Assembly (NCBI GenBank): GCA_002358905.1
Contig: DEPT01000010.1
Span: 102,971-120,613 of the forward strand
Direction of reading: 5' to 3'
Source of the DNA: Akkermansiaceae bacterium UBA3385
GTDB taxonomy: Bacteria; Verrucomicrobiota; Verrucomicrobiia; Verrucomicrobiales; Akkermansiaceae
Length of the DNA: 17,643 nt
Made by a program: the position numbers and the translations under genes. How positions within the stretch are numbered: position 1 is the stretch's first letter; each line of letters begins with the position of its first letter. This document shows positions 1 through 6,371 of this stretch, piece by piece. The notes under the pieces are model-generated. The model was not told the DNA's origin. It did no database searches and saw nothing but the letters and a program-made list of their open reading frames with translations.

Positions 1-315
1 GTAGCCAAGCCCCAGCCGCCGCATCATGGCAAACCGGGTATCACCCCCCATCGACCCGGCGCCAAGCCCCAGCCGCCCTCACCTGAGCAAGACAAAGAAC
101 AGTCTATCCATTCCTCAGATGTTGCCAACAGCACCGGGAACAACGCGAATGACCCTGTTAACCACAAATATCCAGGCGATGGTCCTACCAATAATTCGAG
201 ACTTACAATCAAAGACTATAATTGGGATAAGGACAAACCTAGGCTCAATGAAAATAACGCCATGGAATACAGTGAAGAGTTCTGGAAAAATGTGAATAAC
301 GCTAATTCAAAATAA
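1..315 (+). CDS. C-terminal end of a Pro/His-rich repeat protein (5' partial)
   Basis: Frame 1 is open from the window edge to TAA at 313-315, giving 104 residues of a gene that starts upstream. It opens with a low-complexity Pro/Lys/His segment (AKPQPPHHGKPGITPHRPG) and the start of a second copy (AKPQPP). The rest is a hydrophilic, Asn/Asp-rich tail ending in EFWKNVNNANSK, with no membrane segment. A strong terminator 10 bases after the stop supports this frame over the ATG-initiated ORF in another frame at 26-295. Pro-rich repeats of this kind often act as extended linkers or surface/periplasmic spacers, but no domain is visible, so the function is unknown. The reading frame is well supported; the role is not. 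Confidence 0.6.
   Translation, partial: VAKPQPPHHGKPGITPHRPGAKPQPPSPEQDKEQSIHSSDVANSTGNNANDPVNHKYPGDGPTNNSRLTIKDYNWDKDKPRLNENNAMEYSEEFWKNVNNANSK
4..76 (+). repeat. 57-bp-period coding tandem repeat (partial)
   Basis: The 16-base string GCCAAGCCCCAGCCGC occurs at 4 and again at 61, a 57-base (19-codon) period that keeps the reading frame. Only one full unit and the start of a second lie in the window; the second diverges after about 17 bases. The array probably continues upstream. Confidence 0.55.
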
Positions 316-325
316 ACAAGAAAAG

Positions 326-360
326 AAAGCCACCGGTATTGCATTCGGTGGCTTTTTCTT
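326..360 (+). terminator. Rho-independent terminator after the repeat protein
   Basis: A 10-bp perfect stem (AAAGCCACCG at 326-335 pairing with CGGTGGCTTT at 346-355) with a 10-base loop is followed by TTCTT inside a T-rich run. It starts 10 bases after the stop of the upstream gene and insulates it from purE. Confidence 0.85.
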
Positions 361-439
361 TATCGTCCATCCAGCAAGAAAACACAAAAATAATAACCGA
401 GAAGATACTATCCAGAATCACGGTTGCCGTGCTTTTTGC

Positions 440-468
440 TTGCTACGCGCATACGTGCATGTTAAACT
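440..468 (+). promoter_or_regulatory. Candidate sigma70-type promoter of purE and the operon
   Basis: TTGCTA (440-445), a 17-base spacer and TAAACT (463-468) lie just upstream of the purE ATG at 479. The predicted transcription start is about 475, leaving a leader of only a few bases. The TTG of the -35 box is in frame with purE and could be mistaken for its start codon. Seen by eye only. Confidence 0.4.
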
Positions 469-478
469 TTGTGTCAGC

Positions 479-886
479 ATGAAAGTTATCACGATTTACG
501 GCAGCAAAAGCGACCTTCCTTTCATGGAACCGGCTCGCGTGTATTTCCAGGAGAACAACGTGGAACATGAGGAAGTCATTTACTCTGCTCACCGAGATTT
601 GCCGGCCCTCATCGAATATCTGAAAGGACTCGAAGCAAGCGGCACCAAAGCTGTGCTGCTCTGCGTGGCTGGACTTTCCGCTGCCCTGCCCGGCGTGGTG
701 GTCATGAATACGGAACTGCCGGTTATCGGCGTACCTGTTCCCTGTGGTCCGCTGAATGGAGTGGATGCCCTGCTTGCCATTTCCCAGCTTCCGGGCGGTG
801 TACCCGCCACCACCGTGGGGCTGCACAAGAAGACCCCCGTCAATGCCGCCATGGCAGCCCACCGCATCATCAAGCTTGCTGAATAA
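479..886 (+). CDS. purE: PurE-like N5-carboxyaminoimidazole ribonucleotide mutase / AIR carboxylase, divergent
   Basis: PurE-family (AIRC) protein of 135 residues. The family interconverts N5-CAIR and CAIR, or carboxylates AIR, in purine synthesis. Recognisable motifs are GSKSD (8-12), SAHR (36-39) with the catalytic His, AGLSAALPG (64-72), PVIGVPV (81-87), and GVDALLAISQLPGGVPATT (94-112). The AHLPG motif of ordinary class I PurE reads AALPG here, one residue shorter and without the His. The protein is also shorter than the usual 160 or so residues, ending soon after the MAAHRII helix. ATG 479 is chosen over the in-frame TTG at 440 because family homology starts there and the TTG sits in a candidate -35 box. 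It is first in a rightward gene block, 38 bases before pyrB. Family assignment is firm; which carboxylation reaction it runs is uncertain. Confidence 0.82.
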   Translation: MKVITIYGSKSDLPFMEPARVYFQENNVEHEEVIYSAHRDLPALIEYLKGLEASGTKAVLLCVAGLSAALPGVVVMNTELPVIGVPVPCGPLNGVDALLAISQLPGGVPATTVGLHKKTPVNAAMAAHRIIKLAE

Positions 887-924
887 CAAGGGCTAACGCC
901 CGGGCATACAACTCAACTCTTCTC

Positions 925-1848
925 ATGAGTACGCCTAAGGATCTTCTGACTATTGACGCGCTGAGCGATACCGATATCCACAGCATTCTGAAAGGAGCTG
1001 CGGAGATGAAGCAGGTATTCTGCAGCGGTAAGACACACCCCGCCCTGGCCGGCAAATCGGTGCTGACTCTCTTCTACGAGCCCAGCACGCGAACTCGCTC
1101 CTCTTTCGAGCTGGCTGCCCGCCGGCTGCAGGCAGACGTGACCACTTTCACTGTGGCTACGTCATCGGTGGTGAAAGGTGAAAGCGTGCACGATACCATT
1201 GACACGCTGATGAGCATGCACATGGACTACATCATTGTGCGCCACAAGAACAGCGGCATCCCCGCCGTCATCGGCCGGCATGCCAAGGCCTCTGTCATCA
1301 ATGCAGGTGACGGAGCTCATGCGCACCCCAGCCAGGCGTTTCTGGATGCTTTCACACTGCAGGAGAAATATGGAGATCTGACCGGGAAGCGAGTTGTCAT
1401 CATCGGCGATATTCTGCACAGCCGCGTGGCCCGCTCCACCAGTACCATTCTGACGAGACTCGGAGCCCAGGTGGCCTACATGGGGCCTGGTCCGCTGGTT
1501 CCCTTGCAGAAATATACCGGAATTCCTCGTTTCACGAACTGGGATGACGTCTTTGAATGGAATCCGGATGTCATCTACCTGCTCCGCGTGCAGAATGAAC
1601 GCATGGATACACCGTTCTTCCCCTCTGCAGATTATCATAATGCCTTCGGTGTGACAGAGGAACGACTAAAGCGAATAGACGATCTGGACATGAGCATCAT
1701 GCATCCAGGCCCGGTCAACCGCGGAGTGGAACTTTGCGACAATGCCATGGACTACCGCAACAGCCTTATCTGCGACCAGGTGGAAAACGGCGTAGCTGCA
1801 CGCATGAGTATACTTGCCTATCTTACACCCCACACCCAGAACCAATGA
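925..1848 (+). CDS. pyrB: Aspartate carbamoyltransferase catalytic subunit
   Basis: Condenses carbamoyl phosphate and aspartate to carbamoyl aspartate, the committed step of pyrimidine synthesis, in the cytoplasm. At 307 residues it has the normal catalytic-chain length. The carbamoyl-phosphate loop FYEPSTRTRSSFE lies at 50-62, the mobile loop SSVVKGES at 80-87 includes the active-site Lys84, HPSQAFLDAFT lies at 134-144, and HPGPVNRG at 260-267. All key residues look intact. The start ATG has a pyrimidine-rich leader with no Shine-Dalgarno. Its TGA overlaps the ATG of the next gene (ATGA at 1845-1848), implying coupled translation with the dihydroorotase-like partner. This is the arrangement of class A ATCases, in which PyrB assembles with an inactive PyrC'. 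Confidence 0.96.
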   Translation: MSTPKDLLTIDALSDTDIHSILKGAAEMKQVFCSGKTHPALAGKSVLTLFYEPSTRTRSSFELAARRLQADVTTFTVATSSVVKGESVHDTIDTLMSMHMDYIIVRHKNSGIPAVIGRHAKASVINAGDGAHAHPSQAFLDAFTLQEKYGDLTGKRVVIIGDILHSRVARSTSTILTRLGAQVAYMGPGPLVPLQKYTGIPRFTNWDDVFEWNPDVIYLLRVQNERMDTPFFPSADYHNAFGVTEERLKRIDDLDMSIMHPGPVNRGVELCDNAMDYRNSLICDQVENGVAARMSILAYLTPHTQNQ

Positions 1849-3134
1849 CTAGTACTTATATCAAGAATGCCACCTGGGCACCCACGGGGGAATGCTTTGA
1901 CATCCGGCTGACTCCTGGCCACTGCCAGGTTGTGCCGGAATTCGGAGGGCTCTCCATCAGCGATGCAGAAGTTGCCCCCGCCGGGCTGATGAATATCCCT
2001 GAACGAGCCCGCGTCGTTGATGCCACAGGCAAGCTGATTCTGCCGGCTCTGTTCGATATGCACGCCAAGGTGGAAATAGAAGGCCGCAGCAAACGCGAAT
2101 CTGTGACCCGCACCGGCCAGGCCGCCGTACAAGGCGGTGTGTGGGGCATTCTGGTTCAGCCTTCTGCCGGGTTCATGTTCGACAACAGCGCAGCACTGGA
2201 CAGCTTCCGCGAAGCTGTTGGCCAGCGTTCCGCCGCCGAAATGCTCCCGGCCGGATGCATTTCCCAAAGGATGAAAGGCGACCAGCAGGCTCCGTACAAC
2301 ACATTGGCTGCGCGTGGCATCCGTATTCTGAGCGATGCCGGCGAACGCCCGGGTAACCTGCTGATGCTGCACCGCGCCATGAAATATGTAGCAGAGCTGG
2401 GAATGACCATGGCTATCCGTGGCGATGTTCCCAGCATCACAGCCAACACCTATATGCACCCTGGTACCACTTCATATAAGCTGGGTCTGCACGGCACGCC
2501 GGCGTGTGCCGAGGAAATCGGTCTTGAAATCATCATCCGCCTGGCACAGGATGCCGGATGCAAGCTGCATATTCAGACAGTGAGCACGGCAGAATGTGTG
2601 GAGATTATCCGCAGAGCCAAAGCCGCAGGCTGCCCCATCACTGCAGAAGTGGCACTGCACCACCTGCTGTTCACGCATGAGAATGTGGGAGATTACGACA
2701 CTAACTATAAAGTACTGCCTCCGCTGCGCGACAAAGCCGACACCGAGGCTCTGCTGGCTGGTGTCAAAGACGGTACGATCGACTGCATCGTTTCCGATCA
2801 CACTCCGTGCACACCGTTCTCCAAGAAACAGGATTTCCCGAGTGCTCCCCAGGGGATGTGCCTGCTCGATCATTTCCTGCCCACAATATACACCAGTCTG
2901 GTAAAGACTGGTAAATTGAGCTGGTCTGAAATGGTGAAAGCATGCTGCATCAATCCTTGCGCCATTGTGTACCCTGATGTGATGGACCCGGCAGAACCGG
3001 AAGGCATGCCCCTGCTCCTCTTTGACCCCTCAGCAACAACACAGGTAAGTGAAGAAACGCTTCCCTGCGGTACGCTTAATACTCCGCTTCTCGGGAGGGA
3101 ACTCTGCGGTAAAGTAACGCTTCCTCTTCAATAA
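1845..3134 (+). CDS. pyrC: Dihydroorotase homologue lacking metal ligands (PyrC'-type, probably non-catalytic)
   Basis: Amidohydrolase-fold protein of 429 residues, collinear with type I dihydroorotases: LPALFDMHAK (66-75), GGVWGILVQPSA (97-108), AEVALHHLLFT (267-277), NYKVLPPLR (287-295), SDHTPC (317-322). Active DHOases have DxHxH in the first motif; here it is D71-M-H73-A-K75, so the second His is missing. The usual HIAHVST motif reads HIQTVST (242-248), losing the His at T245, and the DHAPH motif reads DHTPC. Asp318 is kept. Several metal and substrate ligands are therefore gone while the scaffold remains. Start ATG 1845 overlaps the pyrB stop by four bases. By analogy with Pseudomonas PyrC', it probably has a structural role in the ATCase complex, with an active DHOase encoded elsewhere. 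Residual activity cannot be excluded from sequence. Confidence 0.9.
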   Translation: MTSTYIKNATWAPTGECFDIRLTPGHCQVVPEFGGLSISDAEVAPAGLMNIPERARVVDATGKLILPALFDMHAKVEIEGRSKRESVTRTGQAAVQGGVWGILVQPSAGFMFDNSAALDSFREAVGQRSAAEMLPAGCISQRMKGDQQAPYNTLAARGIRILSDAGERPGNLLMLHRAMKYVAELGMTMAIRGDVPSITANTYMHPGTTSYKLGLHGTPACAEEIGLEIIIRLAQDAGCKLHIQTVSTAECVEIIRRAKAAGCPITAEVALHHLLFTHENVGDYDTNYKVLPPLRDKADTEALLAGVKDGTIDCIVSDHTPCTPFSKKQDFPSAPQGMCLLDHFLPTIYTSLVKTGKLSWSEMVKACCINPCAIVYPDVMDPAEPEGMPLLLFDPSATTQVSEETLPCGTLNTPLLGRELCGKVTLPLQ

Positions 3135-3138
3135 TACT

Positions 3139-4080
3139 ATGATTATCTACATCATCAGCGATGGCAAGAAAGGCCACCTTTCCCAGACTCGCGGTCTGGC
3201 CAATGCGCTTGTTGAACAAGCATGCCAGCGCGCGCCGGAAGGCAAGCATGAATGCTTTGAAATCGACATCACCGGAATGGGGTGGTTTCAGAAACTCTTT
3301 TACAAGGGTAAGGAATTGCCGCATCCGAGGCCGGATTTGATTCTCTGTGCTGGTCACGGCACACACCTGGCTGCGCTGAGTCTTGCCAGACACCTGCGCT
3401 GCCTGTGCATGGTCTGCATGCGCCCGAGCTTACCCGGAAGCCTGTTTGACTTATGCATCACCCCCCGCCACGACCTTCCTGACGGATTCACCGGCAATGA
3501 ACGCATTTTCCCGACAAACGGAGCCATCAACGGTATACGCCCCACGCCGGATGTCGAGAAAACTCAGACGCTTATCCTTATTGGAGGTCCGAGTAAAAGT
3601 TATAACTGGGATGCCGAACTGGTACTCAACCAACTTTCGTCAATTGCCCGCCTGACTGCCACCCCCATTGTTCTCACCACGTCCCGCCGCACCCCGGCAG
3701 ATTTCGTGCACGATGTCACCATGGCCTGTCCGAATATCCGTGTAGTACCCGTAGAGGAAACCGGTGCAGATTGGGTTCCGGAGAACCTGGCTAAAGCGAA
3801 GGAAGTATGGGTGACCCAGGACAGTGTGAGCATGGTGTACGAAGCTCTTTCCAGTGGTGCACCAGTAGGCATCATAGAAATGCCGGCCAAGGAAGGCCCG
3901 CACAAGCCCGATGCATCCCGCATTGCGCGAGGCCTGAATATGCTGATTAATGATGGTAGTGTATGCCGCTTTACCGAATGGGCCAAGTCCAACGTCATAC
4001 CTCAAACCGGTACGGTAATGAACGAGGCCGGCCGCGCTGCCACCTACATTCTGGATAACTTTCCCAAACTGTTGCCATGA
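3139..4080 (+). CDS. ELM1/GtrOC1-family (DUF1022-like) protein, possible glycosyltransferase
   Basis: Protein of 313 residues resembling the family annotated as mitochondrial fission ELM1-like in bacteria and plants, which has a GT-B-like two-domain layout. The N-terminal signature SDGKKGHLSQTRGLANAL lies at 7-24, a glycine-rich IGGPSK strand-loop at 148-153, and the C-terminal signature VTQDSVSMVYEALSSGAPV at 225-243, which resembles a nucleotide-sugar site. No signal peptide or membrane span is visible, so it is likely cytosolic or peripheral. It starts 4 bases after pyrC' and its stop overlaps the next gene's ATG (ATGA 4077-4080). Two GT4-type proteins follow, so a role in building a surface glycan or lipid-linked sugar is a reasonable inference. 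The donor and acceptor are unknown. Confidence 0.75.
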   Translation: MIIYIISDGKKGHLSQTRGLANALVEQACQRAPEGKHECFEIDITGMGWFQKLFYKGKELPHPRPDLILCAGHGTHLAALSLARHLRCLCMVCMRPSLPGSLFDLCITPRHDLPDGFTGNERIFPTNGAINGIRPTPDVEKTQTLILIGGPSKSYNWDAELVLNQLSSIARLTATPIVLTTSRRTPADFVHDVTMACPNIRVVPVEETGADWVPENLAKAKEVWVTQDSVSMVYEALSSGAPVGIIEMPAKEGPHKPDASRIARGLNMLINDGSVCRFTEWAKSNVIPQTGTVMNEAGRAATYILDNFPKLLP

Positions 4081-5198
4081 AAATAATGCACCTGCTGCCC
4101 ACCCTCAGTTCCGGGGGCGTGGAACAAGTTGTTCTTGAACTCTGCGAAGGGCTCTGTGCCCGCGGTGTGGAAAATATTGTAGTTTCCGCAGGCGGCAGCA
4201 TGGTGCCAGCCATTGAGGCCACAGGGGCGCGTCACATTACACGCCCCATCGGAAAAAAGAGTCTGTTGACCCTGCTTCAGGTGGGCAGAACCGCTCAACT
4301 CATCCGCGAAGAGAAACCGGATGTGCTGCATCTGCATTCGCGCGTTCCTGCATGGGTCGGTCAACTGGCATGCCGGAAATTATCAGCTGAAGAACGGCCT
4401 GCTATCATCTCATCCTTCCACGGGTTTCATTCCGTCAATGCGTATTCTGGTATCATGGCCAAGGGGGACAAGGTCATAGCTGTGTCTCGCTGCATGCGCG
4501 AACACATTCTGGAGAATTATCCGGGCACACCAGACACGAAAATCATAGTCATCCCCAATTCTATCGATTCCCGCCTGTTTAATCCGGAGTACAGGCCCTC
4601 TCCGGAATGGTTCGAGAAATGGTACACCGATTATCCTGAGCTGAAAGACAAATTCACGCTGTGTCTGCCAGGGCGCATTACAAGGTTGAAAGGAGCTCCA
4701 CATCTTGCCCCTATCCTCAGCTATCTGCGCAGCAAGGGTATCCCGGCACATGCAGTCATTGTGGGCGAAACAAAGAAAGGCAAAGAAGCCTATCGGGATG
4801 AAGTTCAGGCCCTTTTTACCGAAGCCGGTGTGGCAGACTGCGTAACATGGACCGGACACCGACGTGACCTTGCGGATATCCTCTGCGCGTGCGATGTCAC
4901 CCTTTCACTCACCTTGCAGCCGGAATCATTCGGCAAGACAACGCTGGAGGCTCTTTCTCTGGGGAGACCGGTGGCAGGATACGAGCACGGAGGCGTGGGC
5001 GAGCAGCTTCAGCAGTTCCTTCCTGCCGGCATGGTGCCCACTGGTGATACACAAGCCATGGCCAAGTTGCTGGAAATATGGTACTCTGAGAGGCCGGAGC
5101 CGCTTACCCCTGTACCTGCTCCCTATCGACGGGAAGACATGATTCAAGCTCATATCGATCTTTACAACGAAGTACTGCAGAAAAAGGGTCAGGCATGA
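4077..5198 (+). CDS. GT4-family glycosyltransferase, active-site motifs intact
   Basis: GT-B retaining glycosyltransferase of 373 residues. The N-terminal Rossmann half opens with LLPTLSSGGVEQVVLELCEG (6-25), and its glycine loop is of the acceptor-side type; DVLHLHSR (82-89) and VIAVSRCMRE (133-142) follow. The C-terminal donor half has PGRITRLKG (198-206), whose Arg and Lys normally hold the nucleotide diphosphate, and PESFGKTTLEAL (282-293), giving an EX7E pair at E283 and E291. It overlaps both neighbours by ATGA (4077-4080 and 5195-5198). The next gene is a clear paralogue. It probably transfers a sugar from an NDP donor to a cell-envelope acceptor at the inner membrane face; the specificity cannot be read from sequence. 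Confidence 0.92.
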   Translation: MKIMHLLPTLSSGGVEQVVLELCEGLCARGVENIVVSAGGSMVPAIEATGARHITRPIGKKSLLTLLQVGRTAQLIREEKPDVLHLHSRVPAWVGQLACRKLSAEERPAIISSFHGFHSVNAYSGIMAKGDKVIAVSRCMREHILENYPGTPDTKIIVIPNSIDSRLFNPEYRPSPEWFEKWYTDYPELKDKFTLCLPGRITRLKGAPHLAPILSYLRSKGIPAHAVIVGETKKGKEAYRDEVQALFTEAGVADCVTWTGHRRDLADILCACDVTLSLTLQPESFGKTTLEALSLGRPVAGYEHGGVGEQLQQFLPAGMVPTGDTQAMAKLLEIWYSERPEPLTPVPAPYRREDMIQAHIDLYNEVLQKKGQA

Positions 5199-6322
5199 AC
5201 GTGCTTCACATCAGTCCGCGACTGCGCCCCGGCGGGGTGAATAAACTGGCAGCGGATCTGGCATGCGGACTGCAACAGGCAGGATTCCGCAATACAGTCA
5301 TCTCTCCACCCAACGAACTGGTCGGGCGCCTGGCGGCATCTTCTGTGTCTCACCACAGCTCGCGCAATATAGCCGTATTTACCTATCTCAACGAATTGCG
5401 CCGCGTGCGTAAGCTTATCAGCAGTAGCCAGACTGACATCATCCTGGCATATACAACACCAGCAGCGAATCTAGCATGGAGAGTCTGCAAGGAGCTTCCG
5501 GAGGAAGAGCGGCCTAGGCTCATCGGCATTCACACAACCTATCCGCGGCACCCCGGCTGGGCTGCCAGTCTGGAGCGCTGCGATGCTCTTGTAGCCATAT
5601 CCCGGCACCTCCGCAATGAACTTACACAGAGGACCAGACGTGATTCAGAGCAGGATATCTGGGTCATTCCCTACGGTGTGAATGGAGCTCTGTGTTACCC
5701 AGGCTACAAGCCCGCCGACAGCTGGATTGAGCAATGGATGCGCAGCCACAAAGAAGACGAAGGCTCCTTATCTGTGTGTATTCCCGGTGCCATCACGCCG
5801 CTTCACGGGCTGGAAGATCTGGTTCCCATTCTGAGCCGATTAAAACAGATTCAGGTTCCTGTGCACGTCTATATTGTTGGAGACACCGCGCGCGCCGACA
5901 GGAATTACCTGCGGAAACTCCAGAAATTATTTACGAAAAGCGGTATTGACAAGCAAGTAACATGGCTGGGAAATCGCCCGGACCTGCGAGATGTCATCTG
6001 CATTTGCGACGTTGTGCTTTCCCTTGCCAAAGCCCCGGCAAGTCATGACAGAGTGGTTCTGGAAGCACTTGCCCTGGGGAGGCCGGTAGCTGGGTATGAC
6101 CACGGTGCCGTGGGCGAATTGCTGGATTCGTTTCTACCGGAAGGACGTGTTGCCCCCAATGATATTGCAGGCATTGTGGACCGATTGGAACAATGGCACG
6201 CATATCGCCCGTACATGAACAACACCTTGCCCTATCCGTACAGGCTTGAAGACACCATCCGCAGCATTGCTGAGCTCTGCTCTTCGCTGGGCCAGAGCAG
6301 AGGTGCCGGATGCAATCATTGA
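5195..6322 (+). CDS. GT4-like glycosyltransferase paralogue with degenerate donor site (possible pseudo-transferase)
   Basis: Protein of 375 residues, collinear with the gene before it; compare LEALALGRPVAGYDHGAVGE (289-308) with LEALSLGRPVAGYEHGGVGE there. The fold elements are kept: SPRLRPGGVNKLAADLA (7-23), DALVAISRHLR (130-140), WVIPYGVN (156-163). The catalytic signature is not. The expected GRxxxxKG reads GAITPLHG (198-205), removing the diphosphate-binding Arg and Lys. The expected PESFG reads PASHD (281-285), leaving Ala282 where the first Glu of EX7E should be, while Glu290 remains. The loss is confined to donor-binding positions, which suggests relaxed catalysis with retained structure. 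It may be an inactive partner of the upstream enzyme, or it may use another donor mode. ATG 5195 overlaps the previous stop. The gene ends at TGA 6320-6322, which is also inside a -35 box. Confidence 0.88.
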   Translation: MNVLHISPRLRPGGVNKLAADLACGLQQAGFRNTVISPPNELVGRLAASSVSHHSSRNIAVFTYLNELRRVRKLISSSQTDIILAYTTPAANLAWRVCKELPEEERPRLIGIHTTYPRHPGWAASLERCDALVAISRHLRNELTQRTRRDSEQDIWVIPYGVNGALCYPGYKPADSWIEQWMRSHKEDEGSLSVCIPGAITPLHGLEDLVPILSRLKQIQVPVHVYIVGDTARADRNYLRKLQKLFTKSGIDKQVTWLGNRPDLRDVICICDVVLSLAKAPASHDRVVLEALALGRPVAGYDHGAVGELLDSFLPEGRVAPNDIAGIVDRLEQWHAYRPYMNNTLPYPYRLEDTIRSIAELCSSLGQSRGAGCNH

Positions 6323-6347
6323 CAAAGCAAGTAAAATGGTGTAACCT
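6319..6347 (+). promoter_or_regulatory. Candidate promoter of the beta-CASP nuclease gene
   Basis: TTGACA (6319-6324), a 17-base spacer and TAACCT (6342-6347; weak -10) would start transcription near 6354, 18 bases before the ATG. The consensus -35 contains the TGA stop of the preceding glycosyltransferase gene. Confidence 0.45.
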
Positions 6348-6371
6348 CTGCCACCGCACATTTTTCCTGAG

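Noticed and set aside
17..76. Possible CRISPR-like array from the direct repeat at 4 and 61
   Set aside because: The repeats are in frame within a coding sequence and only about 16 bases match; no further units or spacers are present.
26..295. ATG-initiated 89-residue ORF in frame 2
   Set aside because: Frame 1 is open from the window edge, carries the in-frame protein repeat and stops 10 bases before the terminator; frame 2 has no supporting feature.
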